A stretch of 64,000 nucleotides of DNA, taken from positions 297,689-361,688 of the forward strand of contig NZ_JADMLG010000006.1 of assembly GCF_015674855.1 (NCBI RefSeq). The letters run 5' to 3'. The stretch comes from Nocardia bovistercoris. Lineage in GTDB: Bacteria > Actinomycetota > Actinomycetes > Mycobacteriales > Mycobacteriaceae. The notes below the pieces were generated by a model. It did no database searches, was not told the origin of the DNA, and was given only the letters and a program-made list of their open reading frames with translations. A program made the translations under genes and the position numbers. Position 1 is the first letter of the stretch. Each line of letters starts with the position of its first letter. Shown piece after piece: positions 46,001-58,000 of this stretch.

Positions 46001-49000
46001 GGACTGCGACACCGCGACCTCGGGCAGCACCACCTCGACCGTCGACAGGTTCTGGAACGCCAGCGCGACCTGGAACAGCGGGTGCTGTCCCGCCGACCGC
46101 GCCGGATTCAGTTCCTCCACGACCCGCTCGAACGGCACGTCGGCGTGTTCGAACGCCTCCAGGTCGGTCTCCCTGACCCGGTCGAGCATGCGCGCGAACG
46201 GCTGCGCGCCGTCAACGGCGGTCCGCAGCACCAGCGTGTTGACGAACATGCCGACCAGCGCGTCGAGGCCGGGTTCGCCGCGGCCCGCGACGGGTGTGCC
46301 GACCACCACGTCGTCGCTGCCGCTGAGCCGTCCGAGCAGGACAGCGAGCGCGGCGTGCACGACCATGAACAGCGACGAACCGCGCGCGCGGGCGAGGTCG
46401 AGCAGTCGGCCGTGCAGGTGCGCGTCGATCTCCACCGGCACCCGGCCGCCCGCGAGCGACGCCACGGCGGGACGCGGCCGGTCGGCGGGCAGTTCCAGGT
46501 GATCCGGCGATCCGGCGAGCGTGGAACGCCAGTACGCCAACTGCGCGTGCATCAGCGCGTCGGGATCGTCGGCCGATCCGAGCACCTGCCGCTGCCACAG
46601 CGCGAAATCGGCGTACTGCACCTCCAACGGCTCCCAGACCGGCCCGTGACCGGACAGCCGCGCCGCGTAGGCGGTCATGACGTCGCGCGCCAGCGGTCCC
46701 ATGGACTGGCCGTCACCGGCGATGTGGTGGACGACGAGGACGAGCAGGAACTGTCCGATGGCGCCGTCGGCGGCGTCGTCGACCTCGAACAGGCCGACTC
46801 GCATCGGCACGTCGGCGGTCACGTCGAAACCCCGGTGGACGAAGGTCGCGGCGGCCGCGCGCACATCGCCTGCATGTACCCGGCCGACTTCGATCGCCAC
46901 GGTCGGTTCGTCCAGGATCAGCTGGCGGGCCTCGCCCTCGGTCTCCGGATAGATCGTGCGCAGCACTTCGTGGCGGGCGATCACATCGCGCAGGGCCGCC
47001 GCGAGCGCCTCGGTGTCCAGCTTGCCGGACAGCCGCAGCATCACGGGGATGTTGTAGGCCGCGGACTCGGGTTCCAACCGGTTGAGGAACCACATGCGCT
47101 GCTGCGCCAGCGACAGCGGCACCGGCTCGGGACGCGCCGCAGCCGTCAGCGGCACTCGACCTGCGCCGCCGAGCGCGTCCGCGGCCTCGGCCAGCGCGCG
47201 GACCGTCGGCGCTTCGAACAGCGCGCGCACCGGCACCCGCGCGTCCAGCGCCGCGCCGACCCGCGCCACCACGAGGGAGGCGCGCAGCGAATCGCCGCCG
47301 AGGGCGAAGAAGTCGTCGTCTACGCCGACCCGGTCCAGGTCGAGGACCTGTTCGAAGGCGCGCGCCACGACCGCCTCCAGCCACGAGGTCGGCGGTGCGA
47401 ACGCGCGCACCGGGAAGTCCGGTTCCGGCAGCCTGCGCCGGTCGAGTTTCCCGTTGGCGGTGAGCGGGATGTCGTCGAGCACGAGCACCGCGGACGGCAT
47501 CATGTACGGCGGCAGTACTTCGGTCAGCGACGCGCGCAATTCGGGTCCGGAGACCGTCGCGCCCGGCGCGGGCACCACGTAGGACACCAGCGTCACCGCG
47601 CGTCGCTCGTCCCCGCGCGGCACGGTGACCACGAACGTCAGGTCCGCGCGCGCCGCCAGCGCGGCGTCGATCTCGCCGAGCTCGACGCGGGTGCCGCGCA
47701 CCTTCACCTGGGAATCGTCGCGGCCCAGGAATTCCAGCCGATCCTCGGCGTCGCGCCGCACGATGTCGCCGGTGCGGTACATCCGCTCGCCGGGCGCGCC
47801 GAACGGCGCGGCCACGAAGCAGGCCGAGGTCAGATCGGGCCTGCCGACATAGCCGTCGGCGAGGGCCGGACCGAGCAGATACAGTTCGCCCGCGACCCCG
47901 CTCGGCACCGGACGCAGCCAGGTGTCGAGAACCACCGCGGTGACCGAGCCGACGGCGCCGCCGATCGTGACGGGTGCGCCGGGGGCGAGCGGCGCGCTCG
48001 CGGTGGCCCAGATGGTGGCCTCGGTCGGCCCGTAGAGGTTGATCACCGACCGCCCCGGCGCCCACTGGTCGACCAGTTCCGATCCCAGTTGCTCACCGGC
48101 TGTAGCCAGCACCCGCAACCCGTCGAGTCCATCGCGCGGGACCGTCGCCAGCGCCGACGGCGTCACCACGGCGTGCGAAACATGTTCGCGGCCCAGCAGA
48201 TCCGCGAGGTCGGGACCTCCGTACACATCCGGCGGGGCGATGACGAGCCGCCCGCCCGATCCGTGCGCCATCAACAGTTCGAACAGCGAGGCGTCGAAAC
48301 TCGGCGCCGCCACCTGCAACACCGACGCGCGGTGGTCGACGCCGAGCACGCGCCGCTGGGCCGCGACCAGATCGGCCAGACCGCGATGACTGACCAGCAC
48401 ACCTTTCGGGGTGCCCGTCGAGCCGGAGGTGTAGATCACGTAGGCGGTGCGGTCGGGGTGGATCGGGCCGCCCCGTTCGGCATCGGAGATCGGCGCGGGC
48501 GAGGCCGCGTCGACGAGACCCGCGGTGTGCTCGTCGTCGAGGACGAGCCACTCGACGCTCTCGGGCAGCTGCCCCACCGACGCGGTATCGGTCAGTCCGA
48601 GTACGGCTTTCGAGTCGGAGAGCAGGTATTCGATGCGCTCCGGCGGTAGCTTCGGATCGACCGGGACGAATGCCGTGCCCGCTTTCGCGGCCGCCCAGAT
48701 GGCGACGAGCGCCGTTGTCGAGCGCGGGAAAGCGCAGGCCAGCACCGACTGTCCCGCGATCGTGCGCTGGGACAGGACTCGCGCCAAGCGGTTCGAACGC
48801 TCGTCGAGTTCCCGGTAGGTCATGGTGGTGGTCCCGAAGGTCGCGGCGGGCGCGTCGGGGTCGCGGGCCACCGACGCGGCGAGGATCTCGGGCAGCGAGA
48901 CACCGGGGATGTGGACGTGCCGCGGGGTCGGCGGCAGCGCGGTCGATGGGGTGATCGCGGCGAGTCGAGTCGTCGGGTTCGCGGCGATCCGGGACAGCAG

Positions 49001-52000
49001 ATCCACGAAGCGATCGAGGATCTCGCGCGCGCGTTCGGGGGCGAATTCGTGTTCCAGATAGCGCAGGCTGATCTGAAGTTCCTGCGCGCCGTCGTCTTCG
49101 GCCGCTATCGGCGCGACGACCAGGCTCAGCGGATAGGGGGTGGCGTCCACGCCGCCGACGCTGTCCACGCGCAGTCCCGCCGAGGCGACGAGCTGCTGCA
49201 GGGTTCGCCGGTCCAGCGGGAAGGACTGGAAGGTCAGCGCGGTGTCGAACAGCGCGGGCACGCCCGCGGCGCGGTGGATGTCGGGCAGCCCGACGAAGTG
49301 GTGGTCGAGCATGCGCGCGTGCTGCGCCTGGATGTCGGCCAACAACTCGCGCGGCGTCACCGACGGCGCGAGTCGCACGCGGACCGGGACGGTGTTGAGG
49401 AACATGCCGAGCGTCTGATCCACCATCGACAGCTGCGGCGGCCTGCCCGAGACCGCGGAACCGAAGATCACCTCGGTCGCACCGGTCAGCACGCGCAGGT
49501 TCATGGCCCACGCGGCGGCGACGGCGGTATTGACGGTGACGGCGGATTCGGCCACCACCGTGCGCAATTGCTCGAAACGCGACGCGGACAGGCGCGCGAG
49601 TACCTCGCCCGCCGCCGTCGAACCGCCCGCGGGCGCGCGGGCCACCAGGGTCGGTCCGTCGATATCCGAATATTCCCGCGCCCACGCGGCGGTGGAGGCC
49701 GCGACGTCCTGGCGAGCCAACCAGGTCAGGTAGTCGCGATAGGTGGGCGCGGGCTCACCAACACCGATCCGCGATGGTGATCCGTAGTACTCCAACAGGT
49801 CTCGCAGCAGCAGCGGCATCGACCAGCCGTCGAGGATCACATGGTGATTGGTGATGTTCAGGGCGAAAGCGCCTTGGCCGGTGCGGATCAGGGTGAAGCG
49901 CAGCAGCGGCGGCGCGGACAGGTCGAAGCCATCGGCGGCGTCGGCCTCGGCCACCGCCGCCAGATCGGTTCCCGTTTCCGCGGTCAGGTCGACCTCGCGG
50001 AACCGGACCTCGGCGTGCCGCGACACGATCTGGCACGGTCCCGATGTGGTCTCGGCGAAGGCGACGCGCAGGATGTCGTGCCGGTCCACCACGGCTTGCG
50101 CAGCACGGCGCAGGCGGGCGGCGTCGATCTCGCCGGAGAACTCGATCATCGTCCGGACGGTGTAGTTGTCGGCGCCTTCGGAGTCGAATGTCGAGTGGAA
50201 GTGGATACCGGACTGCATCGGCGACAGCGGCCACACATCGGCGGGCGCGTCGTAGCGCTGCTCGAGGTGTTCGACGTCGGCGCCGGTGAGCGCGACCAGC
50301 GGGAAGTCCGACGGCCGCGGCGCGCGACCCGCGACCCGGCCCACCGGCCCGTCCGGTTCCCGGTCGTCGACCGCGTCCGGGTTGCCGCGCGCGATCGCGG
50401 CCAGCGCGGCGACCGTCTTGGCCTCGAACACGTTGCGCGGGGTGATGATCAGGCCCGCCGAGCGCGCCAGCGCCACCAATCGCATCGACACGATGCTGTC
50501 GCCGCCGAGGGTGAAGAAGTTGCTCTCCGCCGAAACCTCGTCCAGGTGCAGGACATCGGCGAACAGCTGCGCCATGATCCGTTCGGCGGGCGTCGACGGC
50601 GCCCTGCCGTCCACCGCCTCCGATTCGAAGGCGCGCCGCCGCAACGTGTTCCGGTCGATCTTGCCCGCGGCGGTGAGCGGCATCGCGTCGAGTTCCACGA
50701 TCGCGGTCGGATTCATGTAGTAGGTCAGCGTATTCGCGAGATCCTCGTGCAGCGCCCGCACATCGAGGGCGGCGCCGGGCGCGGCGACCACGTAGGACAC
50801 CAGCACCGGTTCGCCCGCCGGGCCGTCCTGCACCACGGTGGCGGCGACGGCGACGGCGGCGTTCCGGTCCAGGTGCGCGTCGATGTCGCCCGTCTCGATT
50901 CGCAGTCCGTGGATCTTGACCTGCTGGTCGTTGCGCCCGAGGTAGTCCAGTTCCAGGCCCGCGCGACCGCGCACCCAGCGCACGGCGTCGCCGGTGCGGT
51001 AGATCCGTTGCCCGGAGTTCGGGTCGGCGACGAAACGCGACGCGGTGACGTCGGGGCGGTCGAAATAGCCGCGCGCGAGTCCTGGGCCGCCGATGTAGAG
51101 TTCGCCCGTCATGCCGACCGGCACCGGGCGCAGCCACATGTCGAGCACGGTCACCGAGACGCCGCGGATCGGTCCGCCGATCGAGACGGGTTCGCCGGGG
51201 CGCAGATCGTCGGAGCCGGTCGCCCAGATCGTGGTTTCGGTGGGGCCGTAGTGATTCATCAGCCGATGGTTGGTCCCCCACCGCCGCACGGTGTCCGAAC
51301 CGGTCGCCTCGCCGACCACGGCGACCGCCTCTAGCGCCGGAAGTCCGCTGGGGTCCATGGTGTTCAGCGCGGACGGTGTGATGATCGCGTGCGAAACCCG
51401 TTCCGCGCGCAGCAGTTCCGCGAGATCGCTGCCCGCGTACACGTGCGGGGGCGCCACCACGAGGCAGGCGCCGCTGCTGTGTGCGAGCAGCAGTTCCGAC
51501 AGGCAGGCGTCGAATCCCGGCGACGCGACCTGCAACACCACCGAATCCGGTCCGGCGCCGAAGGATTCGGCCTGCGCCCGAACCACGTCGGCCAGCCCGC
51601 GATGGCTGAGCTCGACGGCCTTCGGCTTGCCGGTCGACCCGGAGGTGTAGATCACGTAGGCGGCGTTGTCTGGCCGCAGCGGTTCGACAGCGGTCGGGAT
51701 GCCGATGGGCTGCGGCGGATCCTCGCCCGCGTCGAGCACAAGCCAGTCGACGGTCTCCGGAAGCCGCGGCGCCACCGAGCTGTCGGTCACCCCGAGTTTG
51801 GTCCGCGAATCCGACAGCAGCTCGGCGAGGCGGTGGGCGGGATTGTCGGAATCCAGGGCGACGAAGGCGGCGCCGGTCTTGGCCACCGCCCAGATCGCCT
51901 CGACGAGCTCGATCGAACGGGGCAGGGCGAGGGCAACGAAGGATTCCGGGCGCGCACCGCGATTCATGAGCCGCACGGCGAGGGCATCGGCGCGCCGGTC

Positions 52001-55000
52001 GAGTTCGCGATAGGTCAGCGCGGTGTCGCCGAAGCGGACGGCCGTGGCGTCGGGATGCTCTCGCGCGGTGTCGGAGAGGATCCTGCGGAGTGTGAGTTCG
52101 GTGTTCTCCGGCGTAGATCCGACCGAAAGTAGTTCGGCGCGTTCGGATTCCCGGCACGAGGAGATCGCGGCGACCTTGCGGTCCGTGCCGGTCACGATCT
52201 GGCGCAGCATCGAGGCGAAGCGCTCCAACAGGATCGCGGCCTCCTCGACACCGAATCGGTCGGTGGCGAACTTCAGCGCCACCGCGTACGCGCCCGGTTC
52301 GCGGGTGTCGGAACGCCCGTCGGGACGCGGCCGCGGCGGGGTCACCTGCAGGCTCAGCGGATACGGCGTGGCGTCCTGCGCCTCGACGTCGACGACCTCG
52401 AGGCCCGCGTCGTCGAGCGTGCCCGCCAGCCCTTCCCGGTCGATCGGATAGGACTCGAGCACGGTCACGGTGTCGAACATCTCGGCGACGCCGGTCGCGC
52501 GCTGCAACTCCGCGAGTCCGACATGCCGGTAGTCGAGCATCGCGGCCTGTTCGGCCTGCACCCGCACCAGCAGCTCGCCCACCGACTCGTTCGGGTCCAG
52601 CCGCACCCGCACGGGCAGCGTGTTGATGAAAAGCCCTACCATGCGCTCGATCTCGGGGATCTGCGGCGGGCGATGAGAGACCGTGTTGCCGAACACCACA
52701 TCCGAGCGGCCGGTCAGCACGGTGAGCAGCAGCGCCCACGCCACCTGCAGCGCGGTATTGGCGGTGACGCCGTGGGTGCGGCCGAGTTCGAGGACCGCCG
52801 CGGTGGTCGCGCCGTCGAGGTCGAGGGCGACCTCCGCGTCGCGCGCGGCGACCGAGAGGTCCGGTTCGCCCGCGACCCGGGTCGGGCTCTCGATGCCGTC
52901 GAGGGCGGCGCGCCACGCGGCGATCGCGGCCTCGCGGTCTTGGCCGTGCAGCCACTGCACGTAGTCGCGGTAGGACCGCGGCGGCGCGAGTTCGGACTGG
53001 TCGCCGTCGGTGCGGTAGAGCGAGACCAGGTCGTGCAGCAGCAGCGGCATCGACCAGCCGTCCAACGCGATGTGATGGTTGGCCAGCAGCAGGTGGTACT
53101 CCCGCGCGGCGACGCGCACCAGATGGAACCGCAGCAGCGGCGCGCGCGCCGGATCGAACGGCGCGCCGGACGCCTCGATCAGCCTCCGCAGTTCGCGCTC
53201 GCGGTCGCCCGCGTCGTGGATGTCGGTGAGATCGGACTGACGCCACTCGATGCGGCATTCGCGCGACACGATCTGCCTGGGTCCTTCGGCGCTCTCCACG
53301 AACGCCGCGCGCAGACTGTCGTGTCGATCGACGACCAGTTGCGCCGCGCGCCGCATCCGGTCGGCGTGCACCGTGCCCGCCAGGGTCAGCACGGCGCGCA
53401 CCACGTAGCCGTCGGCGCTGCCCTCGTCGTCGTAGACGGCGTGGAACAGCAGGCCGGATTGGAGGGCGGTCAGCGGCCACACCTCGGTCATGGTCGGGTA
53501 GTCGAGGCGCCAGCGGTCGACGTCGGCCTGGGAGACCGACACGAACGGGAAGTCCGACGGCGTGAAACCGCCCGCGGTCGCCGAGCGCACGTGTTCGGCG
53601 AGTCCGCGCAGCGCCAGCACCCACAGGTCGGCGAGTTCCTCGACCTCGGCGGAGGTCAGGATCTGTGCGGCGAATTCCCAGGTGGCGTCGAGTTCGAGGC
53701 CGTCGGGTCCGGGCACGGCGATCGCCTCGAGGCCGAGTACCGACGGCAGCGCCATCGCGGCGTCGGTGGTTGCGGTCAATGCGGTGAACTCAGTGGTCGG
53801 CGTCCACGCGCCGGACTGTTCGGCCGCGCCGACCCGTCCCAGATAGTTCACGCTGATCTGCGGCGCGGGCGTGTCGCCGAGTTCGGCCGCGCCGCGCGGA
53901 TCGAGGTGGCGCAGCAGGCCGAAGCCGATGCCGTTGTCGGGCACCGCCCGCAGTCGCTCCTTCACCTGTTTGACCGCCGCGCCCGCCGCCGCGCCGCCCG
54001 CGAAGGCGTCGTCGAGATCGATGTCGCTCAGGTCGACGCGGACCGGGAACCGGGTGGTGAACCAGCCGACGGTGGCGCTCAGATCGGCGCCGGGCACCGC
54101 CTGCTCCTCGCGGCCGTGCCCTTCCAGCCACACCAGCCCGCCCTCGTTCGAGGTGTCGCGTCCGCCACGCAGCCGGGCGAGCGCGAGCGCGAGCGCGGTC
54201 AGGATCGCGTCGTTGGCGCTGCCGTTGAACCGCGCGGGGACCGTGGTGAGCACCGCCTCGGTGACCTCGGCGGGTATGCGCGTCCTGATCCGTCCCGCGG
54301 TGGCCGTCATATCGCGTTCCGGGTCGAGATCGCGGGCGCCGAGCAACCGATCACCCCGCGCCAGTACGCCTTTCCAGAATTCCAGCTCCTCGGTGTGCCC
54401 GGCTCGCGCCCATTCCGCCAGTCCGTGCGCCCACCGCCGGTAGGTGGTGGTGCTCGGCGCGAAACTCGGCACGCCGCCGTCGCGCACCTGCTGCCAGGCG
54501 TGCGCGAGGTCGGTGAGCAGGATGCGCCACGAGACGGCGTCCACGGCGAGATGGTGCACGACCAGCCACAGCAGGTCCGGGCGCGTGCCGTCGGCGTCGC
54601 GCAGCCACGCCAGCCGCACCAGCGCGCCTGCGGCGGGATCGAGGCGGTCCGCTGCCGCGTGCAGATACCCGTCGATCTCCGCGGCGTCGCGGCGCTCGAG
54701 CCGGGCGCCGTCGATCACGTCGGCGGCGTCGACCGCGCCCGGTTCGCGCACGTCGAGTTCGCTCGCGCCGTCGCGCAGGACCGCGCGCAGCATGTCGTGG
54801 TGGTCGAGCAGCGCTTGCAGCGCGCGCACCAGTTCGGCCCGGTCGGCGCCGTCGGGCAGTTCCACGAGCGCCGCCTGCGCGAACCGATCGATATGACCGC
54901 GTCCGAGCATGGCGTGCATGATCGGCGACAGCGGCAGCGAGCCGACTCCGCCGCCCGGCAGTTCGCGCAACCGGGGTTCGTCGGCGACCTCGGTGGCCGC

Positions 55001-58000
55001 GGCGGCCAGACCCGCGACGGTCTTGTGCTCGAACACGTGCTGTGTGGTGAACGCCAATCCGGCGGCCTTGGCCCGCGCCACCAGTTGGATCGACAGGATG
55101 CTGTCGCCGCCGAGGGCGAAGAAACTGTCGTCAGCGCCGACCTGCGGCACGCCGAGCACCTCCGCGAAAAGGCCCGCGATCGCGATCTCACGCCGCGTCG
55201 ACGGCGCGCGGCCCGCCCGCGCCGCCGCGAACACCGGCTCGGGCAGCGCATCGCGATCGAGTTTGCCGAACGCGTTCATCGGCAGGCTGTCCATCGGCAG
55301 GATCACCGCAGGAACCATGTGCGGCGGTAGCGTTTCGCGCGCGAAACGCTCGATGTCGACCGGGTCGATCCGGTGATCGCGCACCGGCACCACGTAGGAG
55401 GCGAGTACGGTCGCGCCCGCGTTGTTGCGCACCGCGACCGTGGCCGACAGGTCCACATCCGCGTGCGCGGTGAGCGCGGCGTCGATCTCGCCCGGTTCGA
55501 TCCGGTAGCCGCGGATCTTGACCTGGAAGTCGGTGCGGCCCAACAACTCCAGTGACATCGCCGACTCCGGTCCGACCCAGCGCGCGAGATCGCCGGTGCG
55601 GTACATGCGCTCGCCGGGATCGCCGTAGGGGTCGGCCACGAACCGGGCCGCGGTCTGGCCGAAGAGGTGACTGTAGCCGCGCGCCAAACCCGGTCCGGCC
55701 AGATACAACTCGCCCGCGGTGCCCTTCGGAGCCGGTTGCATCGCGGCGTCGAGGATCATGGCCGACACGCCGCGCACGGGTCCGCCGACGGTGTGTTCGC
55801 CCTCGTCCGTCACGACCGCGCCCGCCGCGGTCACGGTGGCCTCGGTCGGCCCGTATTCGTTGTGCACGACCACGTTCCGGGTCCACCGCTCGAGGACGTG
55901 CGGCGGGCAGGCGTCACCGCCGACGGCCACCGCGCGCAACGAGGTCAGCGGGGCCGGGTCGACGGTGGCGAGCATGGTCGGGGTCAGGGTCAGATGGGTG
56001 ACGCGCTCGTCGGCGAGCAGACGGGTCAGACGTTCGCCGCCGATCACCTCCGGCGCCACGACCACCAAGGCGGCGCCGGTGGCGAAGCAGGTGAGGAACT
56101 GTTCCATGGACGCGTCGAAGCTCGGTGAAAGCGCATACGACACCCGGGATGTCGCGTCGATGCCGTAGGCGGCGGCGCGGTCGGCGACGAGGTTGGCGAG
56201 ACCGGCGTGGGTGACCTGGACGCCCTTGGGTGTGCCGGTCGAACCCGAGGTGTAGGTCACGTAGGCGAGATCGGTGGGGTGCGGCGGGCGAGTCCGTTCG
56301 TCGTCGCGAATCGGATCCGACGCCGCCCGCTCGCGAATTCGCGCGGCCTCGGGATCGTCGAGCACCACGGCGCGCACACCGTCGGACAGTCGGTCGGCGA
56401 AGGCCGCGGCCGTGATCGCCACGCGCACTTCGCTGTCGGCGCACATGTGCTCGATCCGCTTGGGCGGATAGTCCGGGTCGATCTGCACGATCGCCGCACC
56501 GGACTTCGCGACCGCCCACGCCGCGACGATCGACTCGACCGAGCGCCGCAGCACGATACCGACAGCGGTGTCGGGGCCGCATCCCCGCGAAATCAGCTCG
56601 CGCGCCAATGTCGAAGAGAGCACGTCCAATTCGCCGTAGGTGACCGTCTCGCCCGCGGCGACGATCGCGGTGGCGTCGCGGTCGCGGGCCACGCCGTCGG
56701 CCAGCAGGTCGGGCAGCAGCCGGGTCCGGTCGCCGCGCGGGCCGCGCACGGGCAGTAGCGCGTCTCGTTCCTCGTCGGTCAGCAGCGACAGCTCGCCGAT
56801 CGGGCGATCGGCGCCCGCGAGGAATTCGTGCAGGAACATCAGGAAACGCCGGTGGTGCGCCGCGAGGTCATCGGGGCTGTAGACGTTCGGATTGCCCTGG
56901 AAATCGATGTGGGTGCTGTTCTTGCCCGCGCCGGGGTAGATGTTGACGAACAGGTCGGCGGTGGGTCCCGAGGTCAGGACGTGCAGGCGCCCCGCCGTCT
57001 CGCCGAAGAGCATCTCGTTCTCCAGCATCATCAGGTTCACGGCCGGACCGAAGGAGGCCGCCTCGTCGCGCGCGATCCCCATATCGCGGAAGATGTCCTC
57101 TTGGCGGTAGCGCTGGCGGCGCAGCGCGCTCGTCAATTCGCCTTGGGCGGCGGCGATCACGTCGCCGACATCGCTGCCTGCGACCCGCACCCGCAGCGGG
57201 ACCACATTCGCGACCATGCCGCCCGAGCGGCGCAGCACCGCGGAGTGGCGACCCGACACCGGAAGGCTCAGCAGCACTTCCTCGCTGCCGGTCATCCTGG
57301 CCAGATAGGTGGCGAAGGCGGCCACGATCACCGGCGCCACGCTGGTGCCGCGCGCGGCGACGGTCTCGTCGAGCAGCCGCGCGGTGTCCTCCGGCAGCGG
57401 CGTGCTCACCAGCGCCGGGTGGATGGTCGGCTTGCTCACGCGACCGGCCAGGCTCACCACCGCGGGCGCGCCCGCCAGATGTTCGGTCCAGTACTTGCGA
57501 TCGTTGCCGAAACGCTCGGAACCGCGGTACGCGAGGTCCTGTTCGATGAGGTCGCCCAGGTCGTTCGCCTTGGACGGCGGCGGTTGCTCGCCGCGCCACC
57601 ACGCGTTGTAGAGCTCGCGGATGCGGTGCAGCATGGTGACCGCGGCATACCCGTCGAGCGCGATGTGATGGGCGCGCTGATACCACAGGTATTGATCCGA
57701 ATCGACCTGGAAGACGATGCTTTTCATGAGGTCGTCGCGCAGCAGGTCCAGCGGCGCCGAGTAGTCGCGCGCCATCAGCCGGTGCGCGGTCGCCATCGGA
57801 TCGGCATAGCCGCGCAGGTCGAGGATCGACACCGGGGAGCCCACCTCGTGGTCGACATACTGGCGCGGTTCGCCGTCGACCTCGAGCAGATGCAGATGCC
57901 CCGAACCGAATTCGCGACTGGCCGTACGGCACGCCTCGACGAGCAGTTCCGTGCGCAGCTCACCGACGATCTCGACGTACTGGGCCACCGAGATCGGTGA

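Noticed and set aside
41315..55330. Several very long open frames (900-1,300 residues) antisense to the NRPS
   Set aside because: They are the mirror of high-GC codon bias in the real gene. The translations are Arg/His/Gly/Val-rich with no motifs, no ribosome sites and no domain likeness.
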